Part shown: in pieces, positions 1-6,890 of the stretch
Layout: each line of letters opens with the position of its first letter
Position numbering within the stretch: position 1 is the stretch's first letter
NCBI GenBank assembly: GCA_028698695.1
Contig: JAQVWB010000067.1
Location: 1 to 9,445 of the forward strand
Source: Syntrophomonadaceae bacterium
GTDB taxonomy: Bacteria; Bacillota; Syntrophomonadia; Syntrophomonadales; Syntrophomonadaceae
Reading direction: 5' to 3'
Length of the DNA: 9,445 bases
Translations under genes and position numbers: made by a program
Notes under the pieces: generated by a model
What the model saw: only the letters and a program-made list of their open reading frames with translations
The model's database searches: none
Told to the model about the DNA's origin: nothing

Positions 1-1
1 G

Positions 2-808
2 GCTAATGAAAACCAGACTACCTTGCTGGAAGTATTGGCTAAACCGGATATGATCCCGGGTATAAACCGCAAAGTATTAAATGCCTTGCAGGATTTTTTC
101 GGTATGATTACTTACTTTGGTGACCTTGCTAAATCAGGGGCATCCCCGGGAGGAATTCTGGACCATATTCTGGAAATGACTGGTTATATTCAGGACTTGC
201 AGTCTAATTATACTGATGCAGAGAGTCGGATTGAAAACATACATGAATTACGTTCTCTGGCAGTAGAGTTCGAAGAGCGGGGCGGTCAGGGTCTGGAAGA
301 CTTTTTAGCTGAAATGGCCCTCGTGCAGGATACCGATGGTTTGGATTTGTCTGATTCAGTTTCGTTAATGACCCTGCATGGAGCTAAAGGTTTGGAGTTT
401 CCAATTGTATTTCTGACTGGTTTGGAGGAAGGCGTATTCCCTTCCTATCGTAGTGATACACCGGAAGAAATGGAGGAAGAACGCCGCTTATGTTATGTAG
501 GTATAACCCGTGCCTGTGAGAGATTATTTTTGACTAATTCAGTAACCAGATTATTATATGGATATGAGCGAAACAATCCTCCCTCCAGGTTTTTACAGGA
601 GATTCCCCAGGAACTGTTGATAGCTCCAGTACAGCAAAGGCGGGTTATTGCTGTTGTGAAGGAGGGAGATTCAGTATTTCATGCCAAGTTTGGCCGGGGA
701 ATTGTAGACCATATTGATGCCGGTTATGAAATAGCTACTATTACTTTTGATTACGCCGGTACTAAAATGCTGCGTTTGGATATTGCACCACTGGAAAAAC
801 TGGAATAA
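2..808 (+). CDS. pcrA: ATP-dependent DNA helicase PcrA/UvrD (C-terminal part, 5' end outside window)
   Basis: This is the last 268 residues of a superfamily 1A 3'-5' DNA helicase acting in DNA repair, plasmid replication and removal of stalled RNA polymerase. The reading frame is open to the left edge, so the start lies outside the window; the TTG at 23 is only an internal codon. Counting from base 2, helicase motif V (LMTLHGAKGLEF) is at about residues 122-133. Motif VI (EEERRLCYVGITRA), with its arginine finger, is at about 158-171. The PcrA/UvrD-type SRFLQEIP follows at about 195-202. Residues from about 219 (GDSVFHAKFGRGIV) match the Tudor-like tail that in B. subtilis PcrA contacts RNA polymerase. 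The family is usually about 720-750 residues, so roughly the final third is present, without Walker A/B. Motifs V/VI and the tail favour PcrA over Rep or AddA. ligA follows after 24 bases, the usual Firmicutes order. Confidence 0.95.
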   Translation, partial: ANENQTTLLEVLAKPDMIPGINRKVLNALQDFFGMITYFGDLAKSGASPGGILDHILEMTGYIQDLQSNYTDAESRIENIHELRSLAVEFEERGGQGLEDFLAEMALVQDTDGLDLSDSVSLMTLHGAKGLEFPIVFLTGLEEGVFPSYRSDTPEEMEEERRLCYVGITRACERLFLTNSVTRLLYGYERNNPPSRFLQEIPQELLIAPVQQRRVIAVVKEGDSVFHAKFGRGIVDHIDAGYEIATITFDYAGTKMLRLDIAPLEKLE

Positions 809-832
809 AGAGAGAATCAAGGGGGACGACCA

Positions 833-2824
833 GTGAGTCAACCGGAAGTTCAGATTAGCAGGTTACGTGAGGACATTCAGAATTATGATTATTATTATTA
901 TATAATGGATGAACCCCTCATTTCCGATAGCGAATACGATCAGTTAATGCAGGAATTAATCCGTCTGGAGAAATTACATCCCCAACTCATAACCTCTGAT
1001 TCCCCTACGCAAAGGGTAGGGGGCAGACCGTTGCCAAAATTTAATTCCATACAACACCGTCAGCCATTATTAAGTCTGGAAAACGCTTTTAATGAGGGTG
1101 ATTTAAAGGAATTTCACCGTCGGGTTGGTCGCCTGTCTGCTTCGGCAGACTATATTACTGAATTGAAAATTGACGGGGTATCAGTGGCATTGGTTTATGA
1201 GCACGGTGTCTTAATTAATGCTGCCACCAGAGGTGATGGACTGACCGGTGAAGATATAACTGCCAATATTCGTACCATCAAAACCCTACCATTGCGACTG
1301 CGTCAGCCAATTCCCCGTCTGGAAGTACGGGGAGAAGTGTACATGCCTAAATCTGAATTTGTTCGCCTTAATCAGGAAAAAGAAGAAAAAGGAGAACGAA
1401 TATTTGCCAATCCCCGCAATGCCGCTGCTGGTTCTCTGCGGCAGCTCAATGCGGCTATAACTGCCAGTCGGGCTTTATCAGCCTTTATTTATGACATTTT
1501 ATATATTGAGGGAACCGCCCTCAATACGCAGCAGGAAGCGCTGGAGTTTTTGCGTGAACAGGGATTTCCGGTCAACCGGGAAGCCCGCTTTTGTGCAGGA
1601 ATAGATGAAATATTAGCCTACTGTACGGAATATAACGATTTGCGTCATGAACTGCCTTACGAAATTGATGGGGTAGTAATTAAACTCAATCAGTTTGCAG
1701 ACCGTGAAAAATTGGGATTTACAGCTAAAAGCCCCCGTTGGGCAATTGCCTATAAATTTCCCGCTGAAGAAAAGGAAACCCGCCTGCTGGATGTAGCCAT
1801 AAATGTTGGCAGGACCGGTATTATTGCCCCTACAGCCATATTGGAACCGGTATCGCTGGCAGGTACAACGGTAAGCCGGGCCAGTCTGCACAATTTTGAT
1901 TTGGTAAGGGACAAGGATATACGCATTGGAGATATAGTACTAATGCATAAAGCCGGAGATATAATCCCGGAAGTAATAAAATCTTTCCCCGAAAAACGTA
2001 CCGGCAATGAAATCATTATAGTACCGCCTACAAATTGTCCATCCTGTAACAGTCCGGTAATGCGTCCGGATGGAGAGGTAGCTTGGCGTTGTGAAAACAT
2101 CAATTGTCCGGCCCGCTTAAAAGAGAGTCTGATATTCTTTGCCTCCCGTACGGCTATGGATATTGACGGCCTTGGACCGGCTATTATTGATCAATTGGTG
2201 GAAAAAGGTCTGGTGACCAAAATTGAAGACCTATATCAGTTAAAGGTTGAACAACTGCAGACATTGGAGCGTTCCGGGGAAAAATCAGCTGCCAATATTA
2301 TAAAGGCTATTGATAACAGTAAAAATCGTCCGTTGTCAAGACTGATTACTGCTCTGGGAATTCGTCATGTGGGAGCAAAAACTGCCCGTATACTGACAGC
2401 ACACTTATCTACTATAGAAGAGTTTTTATCTGTTCAGGAGGAATATTTGATTAATATTCCTGAAGTAGGCACTAAAATGGCAGAAAGCATTGTCAGCTTT
2501 TTCGCCCAGCCGCGCAATCGCGAGACTATTGATGGATTGATAGCTGCCGGAGTAAATACCGCTGAAGAGCGAGTGGTTGAAGGGAAAAAGCCGTTGGCTG
2601 GAAGAACTCTGGTTCTGACCGGTACATTATCAACACTGACACGGCAGGAGGCCGGTGAAAAATTTGAAGCCCTGGGTGGCAAAGTAAGCAGCAGTGTGAG
2701 TAAAAAAACTGATTATGTAGTTGTCGGTGAAGACCCGGGCAGCAAATATGATAAAGCAGTGGAATTAGGCTTAACCATACTGGACGAAACTCAATTTCTG
2801 GAACTCATCAAGGGCGAGGAGTAA
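833..2824 (+). CDS. ligA: NAD-dependent DNA ligase LigA
   Basis: Seals nicks in duplex DNA using NAD+ as adenylate donor, in replication and repair. The 663 residues match the usual 660-690 length and all domains are present. Domain Ia at the N terminus carries D32, Y35 and D36 (SDSEYD), matching the NMN-binding residues of E. coli LigA. The adenylation motif KIDG is at 112-115, making K112 the adenylated lysine. ATRGDG is at 131-136 and EIDGVVIKLN at 277-286. The OB fold spans about 320-400. A four-cysteine zinc finger uses C402, C405, C420 and C425. Helix-hairpin-helix repeats lie at about 440-560 and a BRCT domain (LAGRTLVLTGTL) at about 587-663. The start is GTG at 833, supported by AAGGGGG at 819-825 with 7 bases of spacing. 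The gene lies 24 bases after pcrA with no promoter visible between, so co-transcription is likely. Confidence 0.97.
   Translation: MSQPEVQISRLREDIQNYDYYYYIMDEPLISDSEYDQLMQELIRLEKLHPQLITSDSPTQRVGGRPLPKFNSIQHRQPLLSLENAFNEGDLKEFHRRVGRLSASADYITELKIDGVSVALVYEHGVLINAATRGDGLTGEDITANIRTIKTLPLRLRQPIPRLEVRGEVYMPKSEFVRLNQEKEEKGERIFANPRNAAAGSLRQLNAAITASRALSAFIYDILYIEGTALNTQQEALEFLREQGFPVNREARFCAGIDEILAYCTEYNDLRHELPYEIDGVVIKLNQFADREKLGFTAKSPRWAIAYKFPAEEKETRLLDVAINVGRTGIIAPTAILEPVSLAGTTVSRASLHNFDLVRDKDIRIGDIVLMHKAGDIIPEVIKSFPEKRTGNEIIIVPPTNCPSCNSPVMRPDGEVAWRCENINCPARLKESLIFFASRTAMDIDGLGPAIIDQLVEKGLVTKIEDLYQLKVEQLQTLERSGEKSAANIIKAIDNSKNRPLSRLITALGIRHVGAKTARILTAHLSTIEEFLSVQEEYLINIPEVGTKMAESIVSFFAQPRNRETIDGLIAAGVNTAEERVVEGKKPLAGRTLVLTGTLSTLTRQEAGEKFEALGGKVSSSVSKKTDYVVVGEDPGSKYDKAVELGLTILDETQFLELIKGEE
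2813..2821 (+). promoter_or_regulatory. Ribosome binding site of the DUF554 gene, inside the ligA 3' end
   Basis: GGCGAGGAG overlaps the last ligA codons and the first base of its stop codon. It stands 7 bases before TTG 2829 and 13 before ATG 2835. Spacing favours the TTG, while family N-terminal alignment favours the ATG, so the start is ambiguous by two codons. The placement suggests translational coupling to ligA. Confidence 0.55.
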
Positions 2825-2834
2825 TCAATTGTTT

Positions 2835-3527
2835 ATGACGGGGACAATTATTAATGCCAGTGCAATAGTTGCGGCTGGATTAATTGGATTAATGCTGCGT
2901 AAAGGTATACCCGAAAACATGAGTCGCACCATGCAGGATGGGTTGGGTCTACTGGTACTGGTGATTGGTATTCAATATGGGTTTAAGGCAGATAATCTGG
3001 CTATTGTTGCGTTAAGTCTGGCAACCGGAGCAATTATTGGTGAATGGCGGCAATGGGAAGCCCGCCTGGAACAATGGGGTATCTATCTGCAGAATCGTTT
3101 TGACAATAATAACGGCGGACAGTTTGCCCGGGGTTTTGTCACCGCCACTCTGTTATTCTGTGTGGGAGCAATGGCAGTCGTAGGTTCCCTGGAAGATGGT
3201 CTCACCGGCAATTATCAGATTTTGCTGGTTAAATCAATTTTAGACGGAATATTTTCCCTGTTATTTGCTGCCAGCATGGGTATAGGGGTATTATTTTCAG
3301 CATTTCCGGTATTGATTTATCAGGGAGCCATTTCACTGGGAGCCGGCTTTTTAAAACCACTTATGACTGAGCCGATGCTAAATAATATTACTTCCTGCGG
3401 TGGTATCATTATAGCCGGATTAGGACTGAATCTGATTGGATTGACCCGTATCCGCGTAGCCAATCTTTTACCCGGATTAATTATACTTCCCTTTATTATG
3501 ATGCTGTTTTCTTTTTTATCTATTTAA
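2835..3527 (+). CDS. DUF554 family membrane protein (YqgA-like)
   Basis: A 230-residue integral membrane protein of the DUF554/YqgA family, a presumed membrane protein of unestablished function. Family hallmarks I recognise are the N-terminal GTIINASAIVAAGLIGL, GAIIGEW at about 65-71, the central ARGFVTATLLFCVGAMAVVG (98-117), DGLTG at 121-125 and KSILDG at 133-138. The C-terminal GLNLIGLTRIRVANLLPGL (197-215) also fits. Hydrophobic segments lie at about 4-21, 37-50, 54-69, 100-117, 130-153, 156-174, 190-203 and 209-229, giving about seven or eight passes. Residues about 71-98 form a charged, amphipathic loop. I chose ATG 2835 because family members begin M-x-GTI-N. An in-frame TTG at 2829 (two more residues) is better spaced from the SD and remains possible. 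It begins within 10 bases of the ligA stop, so it is probably expressed with ligA. No role can be assigned from context. Confidence 0.85.
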   Translation: MTGTIINASAIVAAGLIGLMLRKGIPENMSRTMQDGLGLLVLVIGIQYGFKADNLAIVALSLATGAIIGEWRQWEARLEQWGIYLQNRFDNNNGGQFARGFVTATLLFCVGAMAVVGSLEDGLTGNYQILLVKSILDGIFSLLFAASMGIGVLFSAFPVLIYQGAISLGAGFLKPLMTEPMLNNITSCGGIIIAGLGLNLIGLTRIRVANLLPGLIILPFIMMLFSFLSI

Positions 3528-3532
3528 CACGC

Positions 3533-3559
3533 TTGAGAGCACTTTTTCAGTAGTCTCGA
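3533..3559. other. Imperfect hairpin after the DUF554 gene (weak terminator candidate)
   Basis: GAGAGCACT (3535-3543) can pair with AGTAGTCTC (3549-3557) around a 5-base TTTTC loop. There is a two-base internal mismatch, and the stem can extend by one wobble and one A-T pair. No T-run follows, so it does not meet the usual criteria for an intrinsic terminator. It is the first secondary structure after the pcrA-ligA-DUF554 unit. Its right arm runs directly into the GAACCGTCCC element at 3558-3567. Confidence 0.3.
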
Positions 3560-3567
3560 ACCGTCCC
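3558..3567 (-). repeat. Intergenic GGGACGGTTC element, copy 1 (on the minus strand)
   Basis: GAACCGTCCC on the + strand is the reverse complement of GGGACGGTTC at 9363-9372. In both copies TACTG follows the element on its own strand, after GAGAC here and directly in copy 2. Both copies sit in gaps beside hairpins. This could be the remnant of a dispersed REP-like or MITE-like repeat, but two copies in one window cannot prove that. Confidence 0.4.
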
Positions 3568-3586
3568 TATGTTTGAGCGATAGAAA

Positions 3587-3600
3587 TACTGCATACAGTA
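3587..3600. promoter_or_regulatory. Perfect short palindrome upstream of the gatC promoter
   Basis: TACTG-CATA-CAGTA is a perfect 5-base inverted repeat with a 4-base spacer. It is flanked by A-rich sequence on the left and TTTT (3602-3605) on the right, ending 8 bases before the proposed -35. It could be a weak terminator stem for the upstream unit or an operator for the gat promoter. The stem is short and AT-rich, so a terminator role is doubtful. No known regulator site is recognised. Confidence 0.3.
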
Positions 3601-3608
3601 ATTTTGAT

Positions 3609-3637
3609 TCGTTAAGCCCGGTATTTTTTGTTATAAT
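3609..3637 (+). promoter_or_regulatory. Predicted sigma-A promoter (extended -10) for the gatCAB operon
   Basis: A consensus -10, TATAAT, lies at 3632-3637, preceded by TG at 3629-3630, forming the extended -10 TGnTATAAT. The -35 at correct 17-base spacing is weak (TCGTTA, 3609-3614, three of six consensus matches). The extended -10 would be expected to compensate. Transcription should start near 3643-3645, giving a leader of only about 36 bases before gatC. It is the only convincing promoter seen between genes in the window. Confidence 0.65.
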
Positions 3638-3663
3638 ATTGAGCATAAATGTTTGAAACTGCC

Positions 3664-3671
3664 AAGGGGGG
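3664..3671 (+). promoter_or_regulatory. Ribosome binding site of gatC, serving two overlapping ATGs
   Basis: AAGGGGGG lies 8 bases before the gatC ATG at 3680 and only 4 before an out-of-frame ATG at 3676. The sequence ATGAATGG contains both. The first ATG opens only a six-codon frame (MNGSHQ, stop 3694-3696). A TGA at 3677-3679 sits immediately before gatC in its own frame, so 3680 is the earliest possible gatC start. Confidence 0.75.
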
Positions 3672-3679
3672 TAAAATGA

Positions 3680-3964
3680 ATGGCTCTCACCAGTAAAGAA
3701 GTTGAACATCTGGCCATACTGTCACGATTAGCTTTAACTGATGAAGAAAAAGCTTTATTTGCCGGACAAATGAATGACATATTGGAATTTGCTGATAAAT
3801 TTAATCAGTTGGATACTGATAATGTTGAACCCATGGTTTATGTATTGCCTGCTAATAATGTGTTTCGTGAGGATGAAGTTATTCCTGGTCCAACCCGCGA
3901 TGAATTGCTGACCAATGCGTCCGCCGTAGAAGAGGGATATTTCAAGGTCCCTAAAATTCTTTAA
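3680..3964 (+). CDS. gatC: Aspartyl/glutamyl-tRNA amidotransferase subunit C (GatC)
   Basis: Small structural subunit of the GatCAB amidotransferase. It wraps around GatA at the GatA-GatB interface, stabilising the complex that converts Glu-tRNAGln and/or Asp-tRNAAsn to the amidated forms in the cytoplasm. The 94 residues match the usual 90-100. Typical features are the N-terminal helix with VEHLAILSRLALTDEEK (8-24), then QMNDIL (30-35), FREDEV (62-67), and a C-terminal EEGYFKVPKIL (84-94) where the family has a G-x-F-x-VPKI ending. It is the first gene after the predicted promoter at 3609-3637. It is followed after 11 bases by gatA, whose Shine-Dalgarno overlaps the gatC stop, suggesting coupled translation and balanced subunit amounts. 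Confidence 0.95.
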   Translation: MALTSKEVEHLAILSRLALTDEEKALFAGQMNDILEFADKFNQLDTDNVEPMVYVLPANNVFREDEVIPGPTRDELLTNASAVEEGYFKVPKIL

Positions 3965-3970
3965 GGGGGA
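3963..3970 (+). promoter_or_regulatory. Ribosome binding site of gatA overlapping the gatC stop
   Basis: AAGGGGGA begins inside the TAA stop of gatC (3962-3964) and stands 5-6 bases before the gatA ATG at 3976. This placement favours re-use of ribosomes finishing gatC. It uses the same G-rich AAGGGGG core seen before ligA and gatC. Confidence 0.75.
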
Positions 3971-3975
3971 AAATC

Positions 3976-5433
3976 ATGCAATTATATGATTTGACTATAC
4001 ATGAATTAACAGCTCTCATAAAAGAGCGGAAGGTATCTGCTCATGAATTGACGCGGGCATATTTACAGCGCATAGATGAGGTGGAGGAGCAGGTCGGGGC
4101 CTTTATTACGCGTACCGACGAGTTGGCCCTGCAACAGGCCGGAGATTTTGATAATAATCCGGTTGATAAACCTTTGGCTGGAATTCCCTATGGTTTAAAG
4201 GATAATATTTGCACGAGTGGAATTCGTACCACTGGTGCCTCAAAGATGCTGGAGGATTTTGTGCCTGTTTATAATGCCAGGGTAGCTGCCTGTCTCGAGG
4301 ATCAGCAGGGAATATTGCTGGGCAAGTTAAATCTGGATGAATTCGGCATGGGTTGCTCAACGGAGACTTCAGCTTTTCAAACAACTTCCAATCCATGGGA
4401 TTTGCAGCGGGTAGCAGGAGGATCATCAGGTGGATCAGCAGCAGCTGTGGCAGCCGGGGAAGTGGCTTATTCGCTGGGAACTGATACCGGCGGCTCCATA
4501 CGTCAACCGGCCGCTTATTGCGGTTTGGTAGGCCTGAAACCAACTTATGGTTTGGTTTCCCGCTTCGGTGCTATAGCCAATTCTTCCTCACTTGATCAGG
4601 TTGGGGTTATTACGAGAGATGTAAAGGATTGCGCTCTCGTGCTCAGTGCTATTGCTGGTTATGACTCTCAGGATGGTACTTCCGCAAAAATAAATATACC
4701 TGACTATTTCGCTGATTTATCAGGAGATATTAAAGGGTTAAAAATTGCTTATCCACGGGAATATTTCCGGAATAGCACAGACACGGCTGTTGCCAGGCAG
4801 GTAAAAAGAGCTCTGCATGCATATGAACAAATGGGTGCCATTGTTGAGGAAGTCTCTTTACCCCATAGTGAGTATGCTTTGCCTGCTTATTATATTATTT
4901 CCCGGGCGGAGGCCAGTACAAACATGGCCAGGTTTGACGGGGTACAATTTGGACTGCGCGATGTTAAGGCGGATAATATCGTAGATTTATATGCCAACAG
5001 CCGGGCGGCGGGATTTGGTGCCGAGGTAAAGCTGAGAATACTGTTGGGTTCTTATGTTTTAAGTTCTGATTGTTATGAAACTTATTACCTTAAAGCTATG
5101 AAAGTTCGCCGTTTAATTCATGATGATTTTACCAGGATATTTGAAAATTATGATATTATCGTAACACCAACCACGCCGACTACAGCATTTTGCCGGGATG
5201 AATACCGGGGTAATTTATTAAGTCTGTACCGGAATGATATTCTTACCGTACCGGTAAATATGGCAGGATTGCCGGGTATATCCGTACCCTGTGGTTTTAT
5301 TGATGGATTGCCGGCAGGCATGCAGCTTATAGGCAAGCCATTTCAGGAAAAAATGCTCTTAAACGCGGCGCTGGCATTTGAACAAGCTCACGATTATTAT
5401 AAAGCCAGACCAGCCTTGGGGGGTGACAAGTAA
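3976..5433 (+). CDS. gatA: Aspartyl/glutamyl-tRNA amidotransferase subunit A (GatA)
   Basis: Glutaminase subunit of GatCAB. It hydrolyses glutamine and sends ammonia through the complex to the GatB active site. The 485 residues are the normal family length. The amidase-signature Ser-cisSer-Lys triad is intact: K75 in PYGLKDN, S150 in GGSSGGS (148-154) and nucleophile S174 in GTDTGGSIR (168-176). R354 and D421 fall at the same offset as the glutamine-binding R358 and D425 of S. aureus GatA. The C-terminal segment VPVNMAGLPGISVPCG (425-440) and GMQLIG (448-453) is also typical. The neighbours gatC and gatB identify it as a tRNA amidotransferase subunit rather than another amidase. The stop TAA shares its last A with the gatB start codon. 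Nothing looks truncated or degenerate. Confidence 0.97.
   Translation: MQLYDLTIHELTALIKERKVSAHELTRAYLQRIDEVEEQVGAFITRTDELALQQAGDFDNNPVDKPLAGIPYGLKDNICTSGIRTTGASKMLEDFVPVYNARVAACLEDQQGILLGKLNLDEFGMGCSTETSAFQTTSNPWDLQRVAGGSSGGSAAAVAAGEVAYSLGTDTGGSIRQPAAYCGLVGLKPTYGLVSRFGAIANSSSLDQVGVITRDVKDCALVLSAIAGYDSQDGTSAKINIPDYFADLSGDIKGLKIAYPREYFRNSTDTAVARQVKRALHAYEQMGAIVEEVSLPHSEYALPAYYIISRAEASTNMARFDGVQFGLRDVKADNIVDLYANSRAAGFGAEVKLRILLGSYVLSSDCYETYYLKAMKVRRLIHDDFTRIFENYDIIVTPTTPTTAFCRDEYRGNLLSLYRNDILTVPVNMAGLPGISVPCGFIDGLPAGMQLIGKPFQEKMLLNAALAFEQAHDYYKARPALGGDK
5418..5426 (+). promoter_or_regulatory. Ribosome binding site of gatB inside gatA
   Basis: GGGGGGTGA lies within the last gatA codons, 6 bases before the gatB ATG at 5433. 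It can pair with the anti-SD over GGTGA plus upstream Gs using one G-U wobble. The start overlaps the gatA stop as TAATG, a typical termination-reinitiation arrangement. Confidence 0.7.
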
Positions 5434-6881
5434 TGAATCGGGAATACGAAACCGTTGTCGGATTAGAAGTTCATGTGGAATTAAAAACCAAAACCAAGAT
5501 TTTTTGTTCCTGTTCCACTGAGTTTGGTGCTGAACCTAATACACAGGTTTGTCCGGGTTGTGCCGGATTTCCGGGTACATTACCGGTATTGAACCGTAAA
5601 GCAGTTGAATATGCGATTAAAACCGGATTGGCACTTAACTGCGAGATTGCTGAGGTGAGCAAGTTTGACCGCAAGAATTATTTTTATCCGGATTTGCCCA
5701 AGGCTTATCAGATATCCCAGTATTATATGCCCATCTGCAAAAATGGACATTTGGATATCGAGGTCGAAGAGACCAAAAAGCGTATCGGCATAACCCGTGC
5801 ACATTTGGAGGAGGATGCCGGTAAACTGGTTCATCAGGGCACTATTACCAGTACCGAATATTCACTGGTAGATTTGAATCGTGGTGGAATGGCTTTGCTG
5901 GAAATAGTATCAGAGCCGGATATGCGCAGTGCTCAGGAAGCCAGAGCCTATTTGGAAAATTTGCGGGCTATTTTACTTTTTGCCGGAGTATCGGATTGCA
6001 AGATGCAGGAAGGTTCATTACGATGTGATGCCAATGTATCAGTACGACCGAGGGGCCAAACGGAATTGGGTACCAGAGTGGAAATAAAGAATCTGAACTC
6101 TTTCCGTGCGCTGGAAAAATCCATTGAATATGAAGTTCGGCGACAAATAAATGCTATTGAAGATGGTGAAGAATTAATTCAGGAAACGCGGACCTGGGAT
6201 GAAGAAAAACAGGTTACCCGTGCCATGCGTACCAAAGAGGATGCCCAGGATTACAGATATTTTCCCGATCCTGATTTGGCACCGGTATATATTAGTCAGG
6301 AATGGATTGCGCAAGTTTCAGAAAGTATGACGGAACTGCCCAATCAGGCCCGGCAGAGATTGGTTAATGACTGCGGTTTGCCGGAGTATGATGCTTCCAT
6401 ACTAACTTTGACTCCGGCAACTTTAAAATTTTTTGATGAAGCAATTACAAAATATAACCAGCCCAAAATTGTATCCAACTGGATAATGGGTGAACTTAAC
6501 CGGCTGTTAAATGTTAACAATATGGAAATAGAGGATAGCCGCCTGGTGGCGGGGGATCTCGTAGAATTACTTAAATTAATTGATGCGGGAACCATTAGTG
6601 GTAAAATTGCCAAGACGGTTTTTGAAGAAATGTTTTCTACAGGTAAAAAACCTGAAGAGATTATCAAGGAAAAAGGTCTGCTGCAAATATCGGACGAAGA
6701 TACTTTAAAAGGTATGATTGACGAAATTGTAGCGGCTAATCCCAAGGTAGTGGAAGATTATAAAAATGGTAAAGAAAAGGCCTTTGGCTTTTTCGTAGGT
6801 CAATTGATGAAGGCAACTCGAGGACAGGCAAATCCTGCCATCGTAAATAAGTTGTTACAGGAACGATTAAGCAGGGAGTGA
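5433..6881 (+). CDS. gatB: Aspartyl/glutamyl-tRNA amidotransferase subunit B (GatB)
   Basis: Kinase/transamidase subunit that binds the misacylated tRNA, activates its side-chain carboxylate with ATP and transfers ammonia from GatA. The 482 residues are typical. The N-terminal cradle begins with GLEVHVEL (10-17). A four-cysteine zinc site is formed by C25, C27, C40 and C43. AHLEEDAGK (123-131), DLNRGGMALLEIVSEPD (147-163), KNLNSF (219-224) and YRYFPDPDL (274-282) are signature segments of the catalytic domain. The helical and YqeY-like C-terminal domain, which contacts the tRNA elbow, covers about 295-482. It includes WIMGELN (350-356) and GFFVGQLMKATRGQANP (452-468). The ATG overlaps the gatA stop by one base. 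The next gene starts 9 bases after the stop, so transcription very likely continues into it. Confidence 0.97.
   Translation: MNREYETVVGLEVHVELKTKTKIFCSCSTEFGAEPNTQVCPGCAGFPGTLPVLNRKAVEYAIKTGLALNCEIAEVSKFDRKNYFYPDLPKAYQISQYYMPICKNGHLDIEVEETKKRIGITRAHLEEDAGKLVHQGTITSTEYSLVDLNRGGMALLEIVSEPDMRSAQEARAYLENLRAILLFAGVSDCKMQEGSLRCDANVSVRPRGQTELGTRVEIKNLNSFRALEKSIEYEVRRQINAIEDGEELIQETRTWDEEKQVTRAMRTKEDAQDYRYFPDPDLAPVYISQEWIAQVSESMTELPNQARQRLVNDCGLPEYDASILTLTPATLKFFDEAITKYNQPKIVSNWIMGELNRLLNVNNMEIEDSRLVAGDLVELLKLIDAGTISGKIAKTVFEEMFSTGKKPEEIIKEKGLLQISDEDTLKGMIDEIVAANPKVVEDYKNGKEKAFGFFVGQLMKATRGQANPAIVNKLLQERLSRE
6873..6878 (+). promoter_or_regulatory. Weakly placed ribosome binding site before the NifV-like gene
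   Basis: AGGGAG at the end of gatB stands 12 bases before ATG 6891, longer than ideal. A TAA at 6888-6890 in the same frame rules out any earlier start. A second in-frame ATG at 6906 has only a weak GTGGA (6896-6900) before it. An ATG at 6883 opens a three-codon frame whose TGA (6892-6894) overlaps ATG 6891 as ATGA, which could deliver reinitiating ribosomes. Confidence 0.4.
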
Positions 6882-6890
6882 GATGTTTAA

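Noticed and set aside
901..906. TATAAT inside ligA as an internal promoter
   Set aside because: It arises from an AT-rich Tyr-codon run (Y20-Y23 then Ile-Met). No -35-like hexamer is found at 16-18 bases, and it lies inside the ligA N-terminal domain.
3587..3600. LexA/SOS-type operator, given repair genes nearby
   Set aside because: The palindrome does not match the Gram-positive LexA box (GAAC-N4-GTTC). CTG-N4-CAG has the wrong spacing for the E. coli type.
3528..3679. T-box riboswitch or other tRNA-sensing leader before gatCAB
   Set aside because: The predicted leader is only about 36 bases. No T-box consensus (AGGGTGG...ACCGCG-like) or specifier stem is visible in the gap.
3524..3709. 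Minus-strand 61-codon ORF across the gap before gatC
   Set aside because: It overlaps the end of the DUF554 gene, the promoter and the gatC start. It has no recognisable protein features and simply reads through the intergenic element.
4106..4543. Longest minus-strand ORF (145 codons) inside gatA
   Set aside because: It is antisense to highly conserved GatA sequence including the catalytic serine loops. Its composition is low in coding character and no family is recognised.
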